Positions 25,935-34,744 of a stretch of DNA of 64,000 bases are shown in pieces. Position 1 is the stretch's first letter, and each line of letters starts with the position of its first letter. Below the pieces are notes generated by a model that ran no database searches, was not told the DNA's origin, and worked only from the letters and a program-made list of their open reading frames with translations. The stretch is from assembly GCF_041431415.1 (NCBI RefSeq), contig NZ_CP107845.1:5146001-5210000 (forward strand), in the 5' to 3' direction. A program made the translations under genes and the position numbers. The stretch comes from Streptomyces sp. NBC_00513. Lineage in GTDB: Bacteria > Actinomycetota > Actinomycetes > Streptomycetales > Streptomycetaceae.

Positions 25935-26564
25935 GTGGAACTGGCCCATTACTCGGACTATGCCGTGCGCCTGGTCAACACCGAGGAGCCGGCCCGCAAC
26001 AAGGACTCGCTCACCTCGGTGGACGCCGTCCGCGCGCTCTTCGGGGCCAGCACCCAGATGGCCCGTCGGGTCACCGACACCGACGTCACCCGCTTCCGCA
26101 ACGTCCGCGGCCGGCTGCGCTCCGTCTTCGAGGCCGCCGACGGCGGCGACCACGTGCTCGCCGTCGACCTGCTGAACTCCCTGCTCATGGAGTTCCCCGT
26201 CAGCCCCCAGGTCTCCGGCCACGAGACCCTCGACGACGACGGCCGCCCCGACTGGCACATCCACCTCGCCGAACACCCCTCGAACGCCTCTGCCGGCTAC
26301 GCCGCCATGGCCTCCTTCGGGCTGGCCTTCCACCTCACCGCGCACGGCCCGGAGCGCCTGGGCCTGTGTCAGGCGGCGCCCTGTCGCAACGCCTACCTCG
26401 ACACCTCCACCAACCGGTCCCGTCGCTACTGCTCCGACCGCTGCGCCACCCGCGCGAACGTGGCCGCCTACCGGGCCCGCAAGCGCCTTGAGGCGGACGA
26501 GTCCGCACGCAGCGGACGCACCGCCGAGACCGCCCAGGACAGCCAGGTCCTCAGCGAACGCTGA
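25935..26564 (+). CDS. CGNR zinc finger (ABATE) domain regulator-like protein
   Basis: A 209-residue protein with an N-terminal stress-induced (ABATE) domain (HYSDYAVRLVNTEEP, residues 5-120) and a C-terminal CGNR-type zinc finger (LGLCQAAPCRNAYLD, RRYCSDRCATRANVAAYR, about residues 140-180), where the usual CGNR tetrad reads CATR. Such proteins are predicted DNA-binding stress regulators. GTG 25935 follows AAGGA by seven bases. Its 3' end overlaps the convergent sodX gene by 97 bases. Confidence 0.85.
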   Translation: MELAHYSDYAVRLVNTEEPARNKDSLTSVDAVRALFGASTQMARRVTDTDVTRFRNVRGRLRSVFEAADGGDHVLAVDLLNSLLMEFPVSPQVSGHETLDDDGRPDWHIHLAEHPSNASAGYAAMASFGLAFHLTAHGPERLGLCQAAPCRNAYLDTSTNRSRRYCSDRCATRANVAAYRARKRLEADESARSGRTAETAQDSQVLSER

Positions 26565-26896
26565 CCCTCCGGCCCCGACGGCCGGGGCCGCCACCGCGCC
26601 AACGCCGTCGCCAGCACCAGCTCCGCGGGCACCGTCCCGTAGTCGGTGCTGTCGCCGGTCTCGTTGAACGGGTTGTCCCCGAGCACCCACCAGCCACCCG
26701 ACCGCCGCTCTACCGCGCGCTTGACCACCAGCAGGTCCTGCTGGAACGGGTGCCGCAGGACGACCACGTTCCCCGGACGCACGGGCGCCCCGTACCGGAC
26801 GACCACCTGATCCCCGTGGACCAGCGTCGGGACCATCGACGGCCCGTACACGTCCACCACGCCCAAGCGCTTCCAGGCGCGCTTGTCCTCCACCAT
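26468..26896 (-). CDS. sodX: signal-peptidase-like Ni-SOD maturation protease
   Basis: A 142-residue S26-family protease lacking a transmembrane anchor. The serine box is VDVYGPSMVPTLVHGDQV and the lysine box is VVLRHPFQQDLLVVKRAV, followed by the GDNPFNET motif. Its position, divergent to sodN, identifies it as the peptidase that trims the SodN leader so that His1 becomes the N-terminus and nickel can be coordinated. ATG 26896 has GGAGG six bases upstream. The C-terminal 30 residues are antisense to the CGNR gene. Confidence 0.92.
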   Translation of the reverse strand: MVEDKRAWKRLGVVDVYGPSMVPTLVHGDQVVVRYGAPVRPGNVVVLRHPFQQDLLVVKRAVERRSGGWWVLGDNPFNETGDSTDYGTVPAELVLATALARWRPRPSGPEGQRSLRTWLSWAVSAVRPLRADSSASRRLRAR

Positions 26897-27067
26897 GAGC
26901 GACCTCCTCGTCCCCTCCGCATGCTGCCGCATGGGTCCGTACATTCGCTCACCGCGGGCGCCGCGACGCTGGACTTTTGTCCTAAGCCCGCAGGGGCGCC
27001 CGCGAATTCCGGTCGGCCAGCGAGTAATCTCCCCCTTGAGAAGACGATCACGAGGAGGACAAACTCC

Positions 27068-27463
27068 ATGCTTTCCCGCCTCTTCGCCCCCAAGGCGAAG
27101 GTCTCCGCCCACTGTGACCTGCCCTGCGGCGTGTACGACCCGGCCCAGGCCCGTATCGAGGCCGAGTCGGTCAAGGCCGTCCAGGAGAAGTACCAGGCCA
27201 ACGACGACGCGGACTTCCGCGCCCGCGCGATCACCATCAAGGAGCAGCGCGCCGAGCTGGCCAAGCACCACGTCTCGGTGCTGTGGAGCGACTACTTCAA
27301 GCCGCCGCACTTCGAGAAGTACCCCCAGCTCCACACGCTGGTCAACGACACCCTGAAGGCCCTCTCGGCCGCCAAGGCGTCGAACGACCCGGCGACCGGT
27401 CAGAAGGCGCTCGACCTGATCGCCGAGATCGACCGCATCTTCTGGGAGACCAAGGCCGCCTGA
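27068..27463 (+). CDS. sodN: nickel-containing superoxide dismutase
   Basis: A 131-residue Ni-SOD precursor. A 14-residue leader precedes the nickel hook HCDLPCGVYDP, in which His1, Cys2 and Cys6 of the mature protein bind nickel; mature length is 117 residues, as expected. The rest forms the four-helix bundle that assembles into a homohexamer. ATG 27068 follows GAGGAGG. The upstream 170 bases are shared with divergent sodX. Expression in Streptomyces depends on nickel through the regulator Nur (established for S. coelicolor). Confidence 0.96.
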   Translation: MLSRLFAPKAKVSAHCDLPCGVYDPAQARIEAESVKAVQEKYQANDDADFRARAITIKEQRAELAKHHVSVLWSDYFKPPHFEKYPQLHTLVNDTLKALSAAKASNDPATGQKALDLIAEIDRIFWETKAA

Positions 27464-27480
27464 TCCAGGCCCGCGTCCCC

Positions 27481-27524
27481 ATGACGAAGGGGCCCGACCG
27501 TTTCCGGTCGGGCCCCTTCGTCAT
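27481..27524 (+). terminator. sodN terminator, 20-bp perfect stem
   Basis: Arms 27481-27500 and 27505-27524 pair perfectly around a 4-base loop (TTTC), 17 bases after the sodN stop. In S. coelicolor the sodN 3' region is processed into a small RNA (s-SodF) that targets sodF; whether that holds here cannot be seen. Confidence 0.9.
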
Positions 27525-27574
27525 GGGTGCCGCGAGGGACGTCGGGAAGTCCGCGGGGGACCGCCCGGCACCTG

Positions 27575-27760
27575 CTATTCCTCGTCCTCGTCCTCGTCGT
27601 CGAGACGCGCCAGCCAGGTGGCCAGCCGCTCCACCGGGACCTCGAAGTCCGGGTTCAGGTCGACGAAGGTGCGGAGCTGCTCGGCGAGCCACTCGAAAGT
27701 GACCTCCTCCTCGCCGCGCCGCTTCTCCAGCTCCTCGATGCCGCGATCGGTGAAGTACAA
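27575..27760 (-). CDS. DUF6104-type small acidic protein
   Basis: A 61-residue protein, MYFTDRGIEELEKRRGEEE at the N-terminus and a very acidic tail (DDEDEDEE). It closely resembles the small conserved Streptomyces family I know as DUF6104; function unknown. The start codon is TTG 27760, supported by GGAG six bases upstream. It is convergent with sodN and divergent from the VMAP-type protease gene. Confidence 0.8.
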   Translation of the reverse strand: MYFTDRGIEELEKRRGEEEVTFEWLAEQLRTFVDLNPDFEVPVERLATWLARLDDEDEDEE

Positions 27761-27891
27761 GTCGGGCTCCGTGCCGTGATGAAGGTGTGCGTGGGGTGTT
27801 TCCCGCCAGGATAATCCCGGCTCGCGGCCAGGGCTCCCGCCCTCCCCGGGCCGCCGCTAGCCTGGATGGTCACGACCTGAGGGGGCGGGGG

Positions 27892-29997
27892 ATGCAGGAC
27901 GGGCGCACGGGCGGCGCCGCGCGCGCCTTCGAGCTCCTGGAGCCCCTCGTCCGGGCCGCCACCGTACGCGTGCACGCGCCCCCGGACGGGTATGCACTCC
28001 CCGGCAGCCACTGGTCCGGTCCCACATGGGGGAGCGGCTTCTTCATCGCCCCCGGCTGGGTCCTGACGTGCGCGCACGTGATCGGCGAAGGGGGTGCTGC
28101 GGTGCGCCTGGTCGGACGCGAGGTCGGCATCTCCTTCTTCTCCGGCGGCGCCGGAGGCCTCCCGGGCGCCGGCGCGGTCACCGGAACGGTCGCCGGGCGG
28201 GTCGAATGCGTGCTCCCGGAACGACTGGAGGAACGCCGCCCCGGCCGAGGCGCCCTGTGGGACCTGCCGGACCTGGCCCTGATCCGGGTCCTCGCCCCCG
28301 TCTCGCACGCCTGCGTGTGGCTGACCGACCGGGCCCGACCCCGCATCGACGAGGCCGCGTACTTCGGCTGCACCGAGGACCTCGGGATGCGCGAGATCAC
28401 CGGCCGCACGACCCGACTGCGCGGCACCGCCGCGGGCGGCGCGGCGATCCGGCTCGGCGACGAGGACGAGATCGAACCCGGCATGTCCGGCGGCCCCGTC
28501 GTGGACCTGGCGCGCGGCGAGGTCATCGGCGTGATCAAGGCCCGGCGGCACGCGGGCGGCGGCGGCCTCGCCGTGTCCGTGGCCCAACTGCGCACCCTGC
28601 CCATGGCCGCCACCGGGCAGATCGGCCTGTACCGCAGGGTCATGCAGGCCCACGACCTCTACCACTACGACCAACACCTCAGCGACCTCGACAGTCGCCG
28701 GACCTGGACCGACGTCCACGACGAACTCCCGGGCGAGGAACAGGACCCCCACGGCGGCCGGGGCCGGCTCACCCGCCTCACCCCCGCCGAGCGCACCACC
28801 CTGTGCGGACTCCTCGCCGAACTGCCGCCCCCCGGCTCCTCGGAGGCGGTCCGGGCGCTCGCCGAGGCCGCCCGCGGCGAGGAACCCGACACCGGGCTGC
28901 CCGCCCCGCTCAGCTGGCGCGACGGCCTCGGGCTGCTGCACGATCCGCCGGGCGCCGGCGGGGAGGCCGCCGCGATGCTCCGGTACGCGACCGACGTCAG
29001 CGTCGCCGACCACCGCGAGCCGCCCTCCCCGGGCGCCGACGAGGAACTGTGGGACTGGGTGCGCACGACCGCGGAGCGGCTGTGGCGGCCCCTGCGGCGC
29101 GAACTCGGCGAGCGCCGCGACCGGGGCCTCGCGGACCGGGAACTGCGCCGCCGGGCCCGCGCCGGGCAGACGGTCCGGGGTCGGACGCGGGCGGCCGGCG
29201 GCCTGCCGGCGGGCCCCTCGGTCCTCCTGGAGGTGTGGGCGCACAGCTGGGAGGAGGTCTACGACTGGCGGGTCTCGGTGCTCGCGGGTCCGCAGCGGGT
29301 CACTCCGCTGGACTCCGGCACCCGGGTGAGCCCGGCGCGCCTGGCGGCGGCCTCGCGGGCGGCGCTCGCCGAGGGGTTCCGGCGGTGCGACACGCACGAG
29401 GCGACCGCGCTGCTCGAAGTGGCCGTCGCCCCCGAGCTGTTCGGGCTGGCGGTCGACGAATGGCCGGTCGCGGGCGGGATCCCGGTGGGCGTCCAGCGGC
29501 CGGTGGTGTTCCGGTACCCGGGCGACGGGACGCCGCGCGACGCCGGCGCGGCGGGACCGGGCGGACGGTGGGCGCGCGTCCAGGAGGGCCCGCTCCAGGG
29601 GCGGCGCGCCGACTGCTTCCGCGGCCGTCAACGCAGCCCCTCACCGGCCTGGTTGGCGGGCCTGGTCGACAACACCGTCCCGGTGCTGTGCCGGGACGCG
29701 GCCGCCGAGCCCACCCTGGGGGCGCTGCACGCGGTGCGCGACGCGGGGTACGGGGTGCTGGTGTGCCGGCGGCCACCGGCCGACCCGGGGCAGTCGTGCG
29801 CGCCGTTCCACCGCGGGCTGCGCGAGGAACTCGCCGGGGCCGGACGGGCGGCGGTGCTGCCGCTGCGGTTGAAGGCCCTGCGGGGCCGGGCGCACGGGGC
29901 GGACCCCGACGCCTACTGGGCCGCCGGGATGACGCTGGTGTGGGAGGACCCGGGACGGGCACTGCCGCAGGACGAACCGCTCCAGGGGGACCTGTGA
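27892..29997 (+). CDS. trypsin-like protease with VMAP-type C-terminal domains
   Basis: A 701-residue protein. Residues 30-230 form a trypsin-like serine protease with catalytic His62 (WVLTCAHVIG), Asp127 (LPDLALIRV) and Ser199 (GMSGGPVV). No signal peptide, so it should act in the cytoplasm. Residues 300-420 are a helical middle region, and residues about 430-700 a C-terminal domain (LLEVWAHSWEEVYDWRVSVL, DNTVPVLCRDA) fitting the VMAP-C domain of vWA-MoxR-associated proteins. It heads a seven-gene co-directional island and is followed by MoxR and vWA genes, the defining partners of VMAP. The likely role is a protease effector released or activated when the MoxR/vWA machine senses a threat. 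Confidence 0.8.
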   Translation: MQDGRTGGAARAFELLEPLVRAATVRVHAPPDGYALPGSHWSGPTWGSGFFIAPGWVLTCAHVIGEGGAAVRLVGREVGISFFSGGAGGLPGAGAVTGTVAGRVECVLPERLEERRPGRGALWDLPDLALIRVLAPVSHACVWLTDRARPRIDEAAYFGCTEDLGMREITGRTTRLRGTAAGGAAIRLGDEDEIEPGMSGGPVVDLARGEVIGVIKARRHAGGGGLAVSVAQLRTLPMAATGQIGLYRRVMQAHDLYHYDQHLSDLDSRRTWTDVHDELPGEEQDPHGGRGRLTRLTPAERTTLCGLLAELPPPGSSEAVRALAEAARGEEPDTGLPAPLSWRDGLGLLHDPPGAGGEAAAMLRYATDVSVADHREPPSPGADEELWDWVRTTAERLWRPLRRELGERRDRGLADRELRRRARAGQTVRGRTRAAGGLPAGPSVLLEVWAHSWEEVYDWRVSVLAGPQRVTPLDSGTRVSPARLAAASRAALAEGFRRCDTHEATALLEVAVAPELFGLAVDEWPVAGGIPVGVQRPVVFRYPGDGTPRDAGAAGPGGRWARVQEGPLQGRRADCFRGRQRSPSPAWLAGLVDNTVPVLCRDAAAEPTLGALHAVRDAGYGVLVCRRPPADPGQSCAPFHRGLREELAGAGRAAVLPLRLKALRGRAHGADPDAYWAAGMTLVWEDPGRALPQDEPLQGDL

Positions 29998-30124
29998 CGG
30001 GCCCTCCCCGGAGGTGCCCCGGTCCGCCGCCGCGGTGGCGGGCGGGATCGGGGGACCCGGGGCGGCGCCGGGAGACGTCCCCCGACGGCACGGGAACGGT
30101 GCGCACTGCACGGGAGGAGCGGAC

Positions 30125-31135
30125 GTGAACGAGGAATGGCTCATCTACCGGGGCGTCGGTGAACCCCACGACGGCATCGACGCACTCCCCGACCCGCCCC
30201 CCTGGCGGGACTTCGACGGCGGGCCCGCCCTGGAGGCGGGCGGCCCCGGCGCGGTGGCCGACGCGAACGTGGCCCGCCGGCTCGGCGCCCACCGACAGGC
30301 GGCGGAGATGCACCGTCCCGAGCCCGAGGAACTGGAGGCGGTCAACGCCGCGCTGTACCTGCGCCGGCCGCTGCTCGTCACCGGCTTCCCCGGAACGGGC
30401 AAGTCCACCCTCGCGCACGCCGTCGCCCACGAACTGAGGCTCGGCCGCGTCCTGCGCTGGCCCGTGGTCTCACGCACCGTCCTCCAGGACGGCCTGTACC
30501 GCTACGACGCCATCGCCAGGCTCCAGGACGTACAGATCGCGGCCGGCGGCGGAAACCCCGGCGGCTCGCCCGGGATCGGGAAGTACATCCGGCTCGGACC
30601 GCTCGGGACGGCGCTGCTGCCCACGGAACGCCCCCGCGTCCTGCTCATCGACGAGATCGACAAGAGCGACATCGACCTGCCCAACGACCTGCTGAACGTG
30701 CTGGAGGAAGGCGAGTTCACGCTGCCCGAGCTGGAACGCGTCGCCGACACCGAACCAGAGGTGCGGGTGCTCACCGACGACGGCGCCAAGGTGACCGTCC
30801 GGGACGGCCGGATCCGCTGCCGGGCCTTCCCCTTCATCATCCTGACCAGCAACGGCGAACGGGACTTCCCCGCCGCCCTGCTGCGCCGCTGCATCCAGCT
30901 CAAGCTCGGACAGCCCGGGGAGAAACGGCTCGCCACGATGGTCCGCGCGCACCTGGGAGAGGAGGCCGCCCGGCTGGGCGCCGACCTGATCCGCGAGTTC
31001 CTCAGCCGCTCCCAGACCGAACTCGTGGCCGCCGACCAACTGCTCAACGCCATCTACCTCACCCACCACGCGGCCCCGCCCACCCGGGAGGACCTCGCCG
31101 ACCTGCTCATCCAGCGCCTCGACCGGCCGAGGTGA
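30125..31135 (+). CDS. MoxR-type AAA+ ATPase of the conflict island
   Basis: A 336-residue AAA+ ATPase. Walker A is LLVTGFPGTGKSTLA (about residues 80-94), Walker B is RVLLIDEIDKSDIDLPNDLL, and sensor-1 is FIILTSNGERDFP with a following arginine-finger pair (LLRRCIQL). MoxR proteins work with vWA partners to remodel clients. GTG 30125 is supported by GGAGGA seven bases upstream. Its stop codon overlaps the next GTG (GTGA), so it is translationally coupled with the vWA protein. The 127 bases to the upstream gene hold no terminator that I can see. Confidence 0.9.
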   Translation: MNEEWLIYRGVGEPHDGIDALPDPPPWRDFDGGPALEAGGPGAVADANVARRLGAHRQAAEMHRPEPEELEAVNAALYLRRPLLVTGFPGTGKSTLAHAVAHELRLGRVLRWPVVSRTVLQDGLYRYDAIARLQDVQIAAGGGNPGGSPGIGKYIRLGPLGTALLPTERPRVLLIDEIDKSDIDLPNDLLNVLEEGEFTLPELERVADTEPEVRVLTDDGAKVTVRDGRIRCRAFPFIILTSNGERDFPAALLRRCIQLKLGQPGEKRLATMVRAHLGEEAARLGADLIREFLSRSQTELVAADQLLNAIYLTHHAAPPTREDLADLLIQRLDRPR

Positions 31136-34100
31136 CCCCCGTGCCCCCCGCCTCCCCCACTTCCCCCGCCGAGCCGATCCGTGAACTGGCCGCCCTGTTG
31201 CGGGCCGCCGGGCTCGACCCGTCCGCCGAGGAACTGGCCGACGCCCTGTGGCTCGCCGGGCGGACCGCGGGACCGCCGGGGGAGCCCGGCACCCGGCCCG
31301 CGCGCGTGCGCCGCTCACGGACACCCGCACGGGCCGACTCGACGCGACCACCCCGGACGCCGGAGCCCGCGCGGGAGGACACCGACCCCGAGGACCCGGT
31401 CACGCTGTATCCGGCGGGGCGCCGGTTCCCCGGCGCCGAGGTCGAGGTCGAGGCCCCGGCGGGGCTGCCCGTACGGGTGCCCGGCGCGACCGCGCTGCCC
31501 CGGATCATGGACGTCCAGCGAGCCCTGCGCGCCCTGCAACGGCGCCGGCCCGCCGCGCCGGCCACCCGTACCGTGCTCGACGAGGCGGCCACCGCGGAGG
31601 CCAGCGCCCGGGCGCTCGGGCTGGTCATCCCCGTGCTGCGGTCCGACAGCCGGCGCGAGGCCACCGTCCGGCTGGTCATGGACGCCTCCCCGTCGATGGC
31701 GGTCTGGCAGGACCTGTTCGACGAACTGCGCTCCGTGTGTGAACGCCTGGGCGCCTTCCGGGACGTACAGGTCCACTACCTGCACCGGCTCGGCGACGGG
31801 ACGGCGCTCATCGGACGCGGCCCCTCGCCGGGAGGCGCGCTGCGGTCCGGGGAACAACTGCGGGACCCCACCGGGCGGACCCTGACCATGGTGGTCTCCG
31901 ACTGCGCCGGCCCCGTGTGGCGCGAGGGCGAGGCGCAGCGGCTCCTGTACCGGTGGGCCGAGTGCGCCCCCTGCGTCGTCGTACAGCCGCTGCCCCAGCG
32001 GCTGTGGGGCCGCAGCTGGCTGCCCACCGAACGCGGGGAACTCTCCCGGAGCGAGGGCTGCGGGCGCACGCTGCGGTTCCGCCCGGAACGGCCGCCCCGC
32101 CCCGGCCGCCCCACCGGCGGGCTGACCGTGCCCGTCCTGCCGCCCCACGCCCACGCCCTGGGCGCCTGGGCCCGGCTCGTCGCCGGCCTCGGCACCGGGC
32201 CCGTGCCCGCCGAGGTCGGGCGGGTCCTCGCCGACCATCCGGCGGCCCCCGCGCCGCCGCCCCGGGCCGCGCGACCGCCGCGCGAACTGGTGAGCCGCTT
32301 CCGCTCGTCGGCGTCCCCCGGAGCCGTACAGCTCGCCGTCTACCTCGCCGCGGCGCCGCTCACCCTGCCCGTGATGCGGCTCGTGCAGCGCACGATGCTC
32401 CCCGACTCGGAGCCCTCCGACCTCGCCGAGGTGCTGCTGAGCGGGCTGCTGCGGCGGGGGCCCGACAGCGGCTGGTACACGTTCGTGCCGGGCGTGCGGG
32501 ACGTGCTGCTGGGGCCGCTCGGGCGGGACGAGGCCGCCCTGGTCCTCAAGCACTGCTCGGAGTACGTCCTGGCCCACTTCGGACGGGGCGTGCGCAACTT
32601 CCCCGCGCTGGCCGTCTCCCAGCTCACCGGCGCGGCGGTGGACTCCGCCGAGGAGCGGATGCCCGCCGGCCGGCTCCCGCAGGCCTTCGCCCAGGTGTCG
32701 GCGAAGGTCGTACGGCGCTACCTGCCCGGGCCGCCGCCCGATCCGGCCGAGGCCCCGCCGCCGCCCGCGACGCCCGCCGTCGCCGCGCGGGAGCAGGCCC
32801 TGCGGACCGCCCTGGCCCGGCCGCTCGACGGCGGACAGCGCGGACTGTACGAGACCGTCACCCTGCTGCGCCGGGCCGTGGCCGCCCCGCCCGGGCCCGA
32901 CGACCCGCCGGGCGAGGCCGAGGCCGAACTGGCCGGGGCCCTCCTGCGGTTGTGGGCCCTCCAGCGGGACCCGGAACTGCTCGCGGAGGCCGAGCGGGCC
33001 GTCGAGGGACAGGCCGCCGCCCGGTCCCGCGCCCTGCTCGGCCGGGTGCTCTACGAACGGGCCCTCGCCGGGGTCGCACCCGACGGCGGGCTCCCCGACG
33101 GCGCGCTGCTGGAGGCGGCGGACCGGGAGTTCACGGCCGCCGGCGCCGCGCCGGGGACCGACCGGGCGCTGCGCCTGGACTGCGCCGTGCGCCGGGCCCG
33201 CACCCTGGTCCGGCTCGGAGAACTGCGCCACGACCCGGGGGCGCTGCGCGAGGCACGGGCCGCGCTGGAGGCGCTCGCCGACCCCGACGAGCCCGCCGCC
33301 GCGGGGGAGGCCGAGGCGCGCCGGGCCCGGGAGCTCGGGCGGGTCCTGCTGGCCCTGCTGCCCCACACCCCCGACCCGACGGAGCGCGCGGCGCTGGCCG
33401 AGGAGGCCGCCGCCCGCCTCACCGCCGACCCGCGGGCCGAACCGGAGGCACGCGCCCGGGTACGCGTCGAGCGCGCCGCGGCCCTGAGCCACCTGCCCGG
33501 ACGCCTGGAGGAGGCCGCCGGGGAACTGGCCACCGCGCTGACCGAGACCGGCGAGGCCGGAGCGCGGGTGGCCGCGCTGGTGTGGCTGGCCCGCGTGCAC
33601 CGGGCACGGTACGCGCGGGACGCGGACCCGCGGGCGCTGGAGGACGCGGCCGAGGCGTACGGACGGGCCCGCCGGCTGATCCCCCGCGACGGGGACGCCT
33701 TCGGGGAACTGCTGCCCGAGTGGGGCGACGCGCTCCTGGACCGGGCACGGGCGCCCGACGCCGAAGCCCACCGGTTCGCGTCGACCGCCGTGCGGGTCCT
33801 GCGCGAGAGCCGGGCCGCCGTGCCGCAGTCCGACCCCCGCGCCGGGCACCGGCTGCGCCGCCTCGCGGCGGGCCTGCGGCTGCGGCACGCCTACGAGGGC
33901 GACGTGGTGGACCTGCGGGAGGCGGAGTACCTGCTGGAACTGGCCGCCCGGCACGGCCGCGGCCCGCTGGAGCGGGCCGGGGCCTGGCGCGAGCACGGTG
34001 ACGTCCAGCGGGAGATCCACGGGCACACCCGGGCCGTCGACCGGCTCGACCGGGCGGCGGACTCCTACCGCCGGGCCTGGCGGGAGGCATCGGAGACGCA

Positions 34101-34311
34101 GCCGGGGCCGGACCGGGAGGCGGCGCTCCGGCTGGCGGTGCGGGCACAGGAGCTGCGGGGGGAGGTGCTGGAGCGGCTGGCCCGGCCGCGCGCCGCACTC
34201 GACGCGTACCGCTCCGCGGTGGAGCTGTGGCAGGGACTCGGGGGCGGGGACGCCGAGCGGCGGACCGAGCGCCTGCGGGCACGCATCCGTGTACTGGAGG
34301 CCGGGCTGTGA
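31132..34311 (+). CDS. vWA-domain protein with large helical repeat region
   Basis: A 1059-residue protein. The first 150 residues include a predicted helical N-terminal domain (IRELAALLRAAGLDPSAEELADAL) of the type annotated SAV_2336-related, then a Pro/Arg-rich linker. The vWA domain (about 175-370) has a MIDAS-like DASPS (D184) in VRLVMDASPSMAVW and a second acidic site at TMVVSDCAGPVW. Residues 390-540 form a further helical domain, and 560-1059 are Ala/Leu/Arg-rich tetratricopeptide-like repeats. It starts at GTG 31132 overlapping the MoxR gene. Together with MoxR and the VMAP protease it forms the ternary core of this system. Confidence 0.82.
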   Translation: MTPVPPASPTSPAEPIRELAALLRAAGLDPSAEELADALWLAGRTAGPPGEPGTRPARVRRSRTPARADSTRPPRTPEPAREDTDPEDPVTLYPAGRRFPGAEVEVEAPAGLPVRVPGATALPRIMDVQRALRALQRRRPAAPATRTVLDEAATAEASARALGLVIPVLRSDSRREATVRLVMDASPSMAVWQDLFDELRSVCERLGAFRDVQVHYLHRLGDGTALIGRGPSPGGALRSGEQLRDPTGRTLTMVVSDCAGPVWREGEAQRLLYRWAECAPCVVVQPLPQRLWGRSWLPTERGELSRSEGCGRTLRFRPERPPRPGRPTGGLTVPVLPPHAHALGAWARLVAGLGTGPVPAEVGRVLADHPAAPAPPPRAARPPRELVSRFRSSASPGAVQLAVYLAAAPLTLPVMRLVQRTMLPDSEPSDLAEVLLSGLLRRGPDSGWYTFVPGVRDVLLGPLGRDEAALVLKHCSEYVLAHFGRGVRNFPALAVSQLTGAAVDSAEERMPAGRLPQAFAQVSAKVVRRYLPGPPPDPAEAPPPPATPAVAAREQALRTALARPLDGGQRGLYETVTLLRRAVAAPPGPDDPPGEAEAELAGALLRLWALQRDPELLAEAERAVEGQAAARSRALLGRVLYERALAGVAPDGGLPDGALLEAADREFTAAGAAPGTDRALRLDCAVRRARTLVRLGELRHDPGALREARAALEALADPDEPAAAGEAEARRARELGRVLLALLPHTPDPTERAALAEEAAARLTADPRAEPEARARVRVERAAALSHLPGRLEEAAGELATALTETGEAGARVAALVWLARVHRARYARDADPRALEDAAEAYGRARRLIPRDGDAFGELLPEWGDALLDRARAPDAEAHRFASTAVRVLRESRAAVPQSDPRAGHRLRRLAAGLRLRHAYEGDVVDLREAEYLLELAARHGRGPLERAGAWREHGDVQREIHGHTRAVDRLDRAADSYRRAWREASETQPGPDREAALRLAVRAQELRGEVLERLARPRAALDAYRSAVELWQGLGGGDAERRTERLRARIRVLEAGL

Positions 34312-34420
34312 CCGCGTCCCGCACGCCGGTGCGACCGGTCCGGGCCGGCCCCGGTGGGCGGCGCGGGGAAGAGGGTCGGCGAGCGTCCGGCCCGGGACAC
34401 GACAGGGGGGCGGACGAGAG

Positions 34421-34615
34421 ATGGTGACGGGACGACAGGAGGCGACGACCGGTGTCCGGAGGTGTCCCGGGCGGTTGCCGGACCTGTCCGGGCTGGATCT
34501 GACCGCGTTGCGGGAGATCGAGCATCCGGTGCTGGCCGAGGTGATGAAGGGCATGGTCGAGCGGGTCACCCACCCCGCCGAGATCCTGAACGCCTTCGAC
34601 TCGGGCATCACCTGA
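34421..34615 (+). CDS. fxsA: FxSxx-type RiPP precursor peptide
   Basis: A 64-residue peptide of the FxSxx-COOH family, with the conserved leader DLSGLDLTALREIEHPVLAEV and a short C-terminal core. It ends AFDSGIT; the family motif is F-x-S followed by two residues, so this copy carries one extra residue after the motif. Family members are substrates of FxsB radical SAM enzymes that form an F-x-S cyclophane crosslink between Phe and Ser. ATG 34421 is followed by GTG 34424; no strong Shine-Dalgarno is visible. It lies 109 bases after the vWA gene and 129 bases before fxsB. Confidence 0.85.
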   Translation: MVTGRQEATTGVRRCPGRLPDLSGLDLTALREIEHPVLAEVMKGMVERVTHPAEILNAFDSGIT

Positions 34616-34708
34616 CGCAAACCCACCACGGCTGACGACCAAGGGAGTTGACCACTTTCCGCCGTTAGTCCGGGCCGTCCGAAGGGCAGGGATGGACCGT
34701 CCCGGGGG

Positions 34709-34730
34709 TCCCCCGGCGGTAGCCGGGGGA
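34709..34730 (+). promoter_or_regulatory. hairpin between fxsA and fxsB
   Basis: A perfect 9-bp stem, TCCCCCGGC / GCCGGGGGA, with a GGTA loop, 94 bases after the fxsA stop and 15 bases before the fxsB ATG. It may reduce read-through or protect the fxsA transcript, giving more precursor peptide than enzyme. Confidence 0.5.
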
Positions 34731-34744
34731 GGGAGGCGCAGGCG

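Noticed and set aside
34709..34730. Hairpin before fxsB as a full operon terminator
   Set aside because: It lacks a T-tract, is only 9 bp, and fxsB has no clear separate promoter in the remaining 15 bases.
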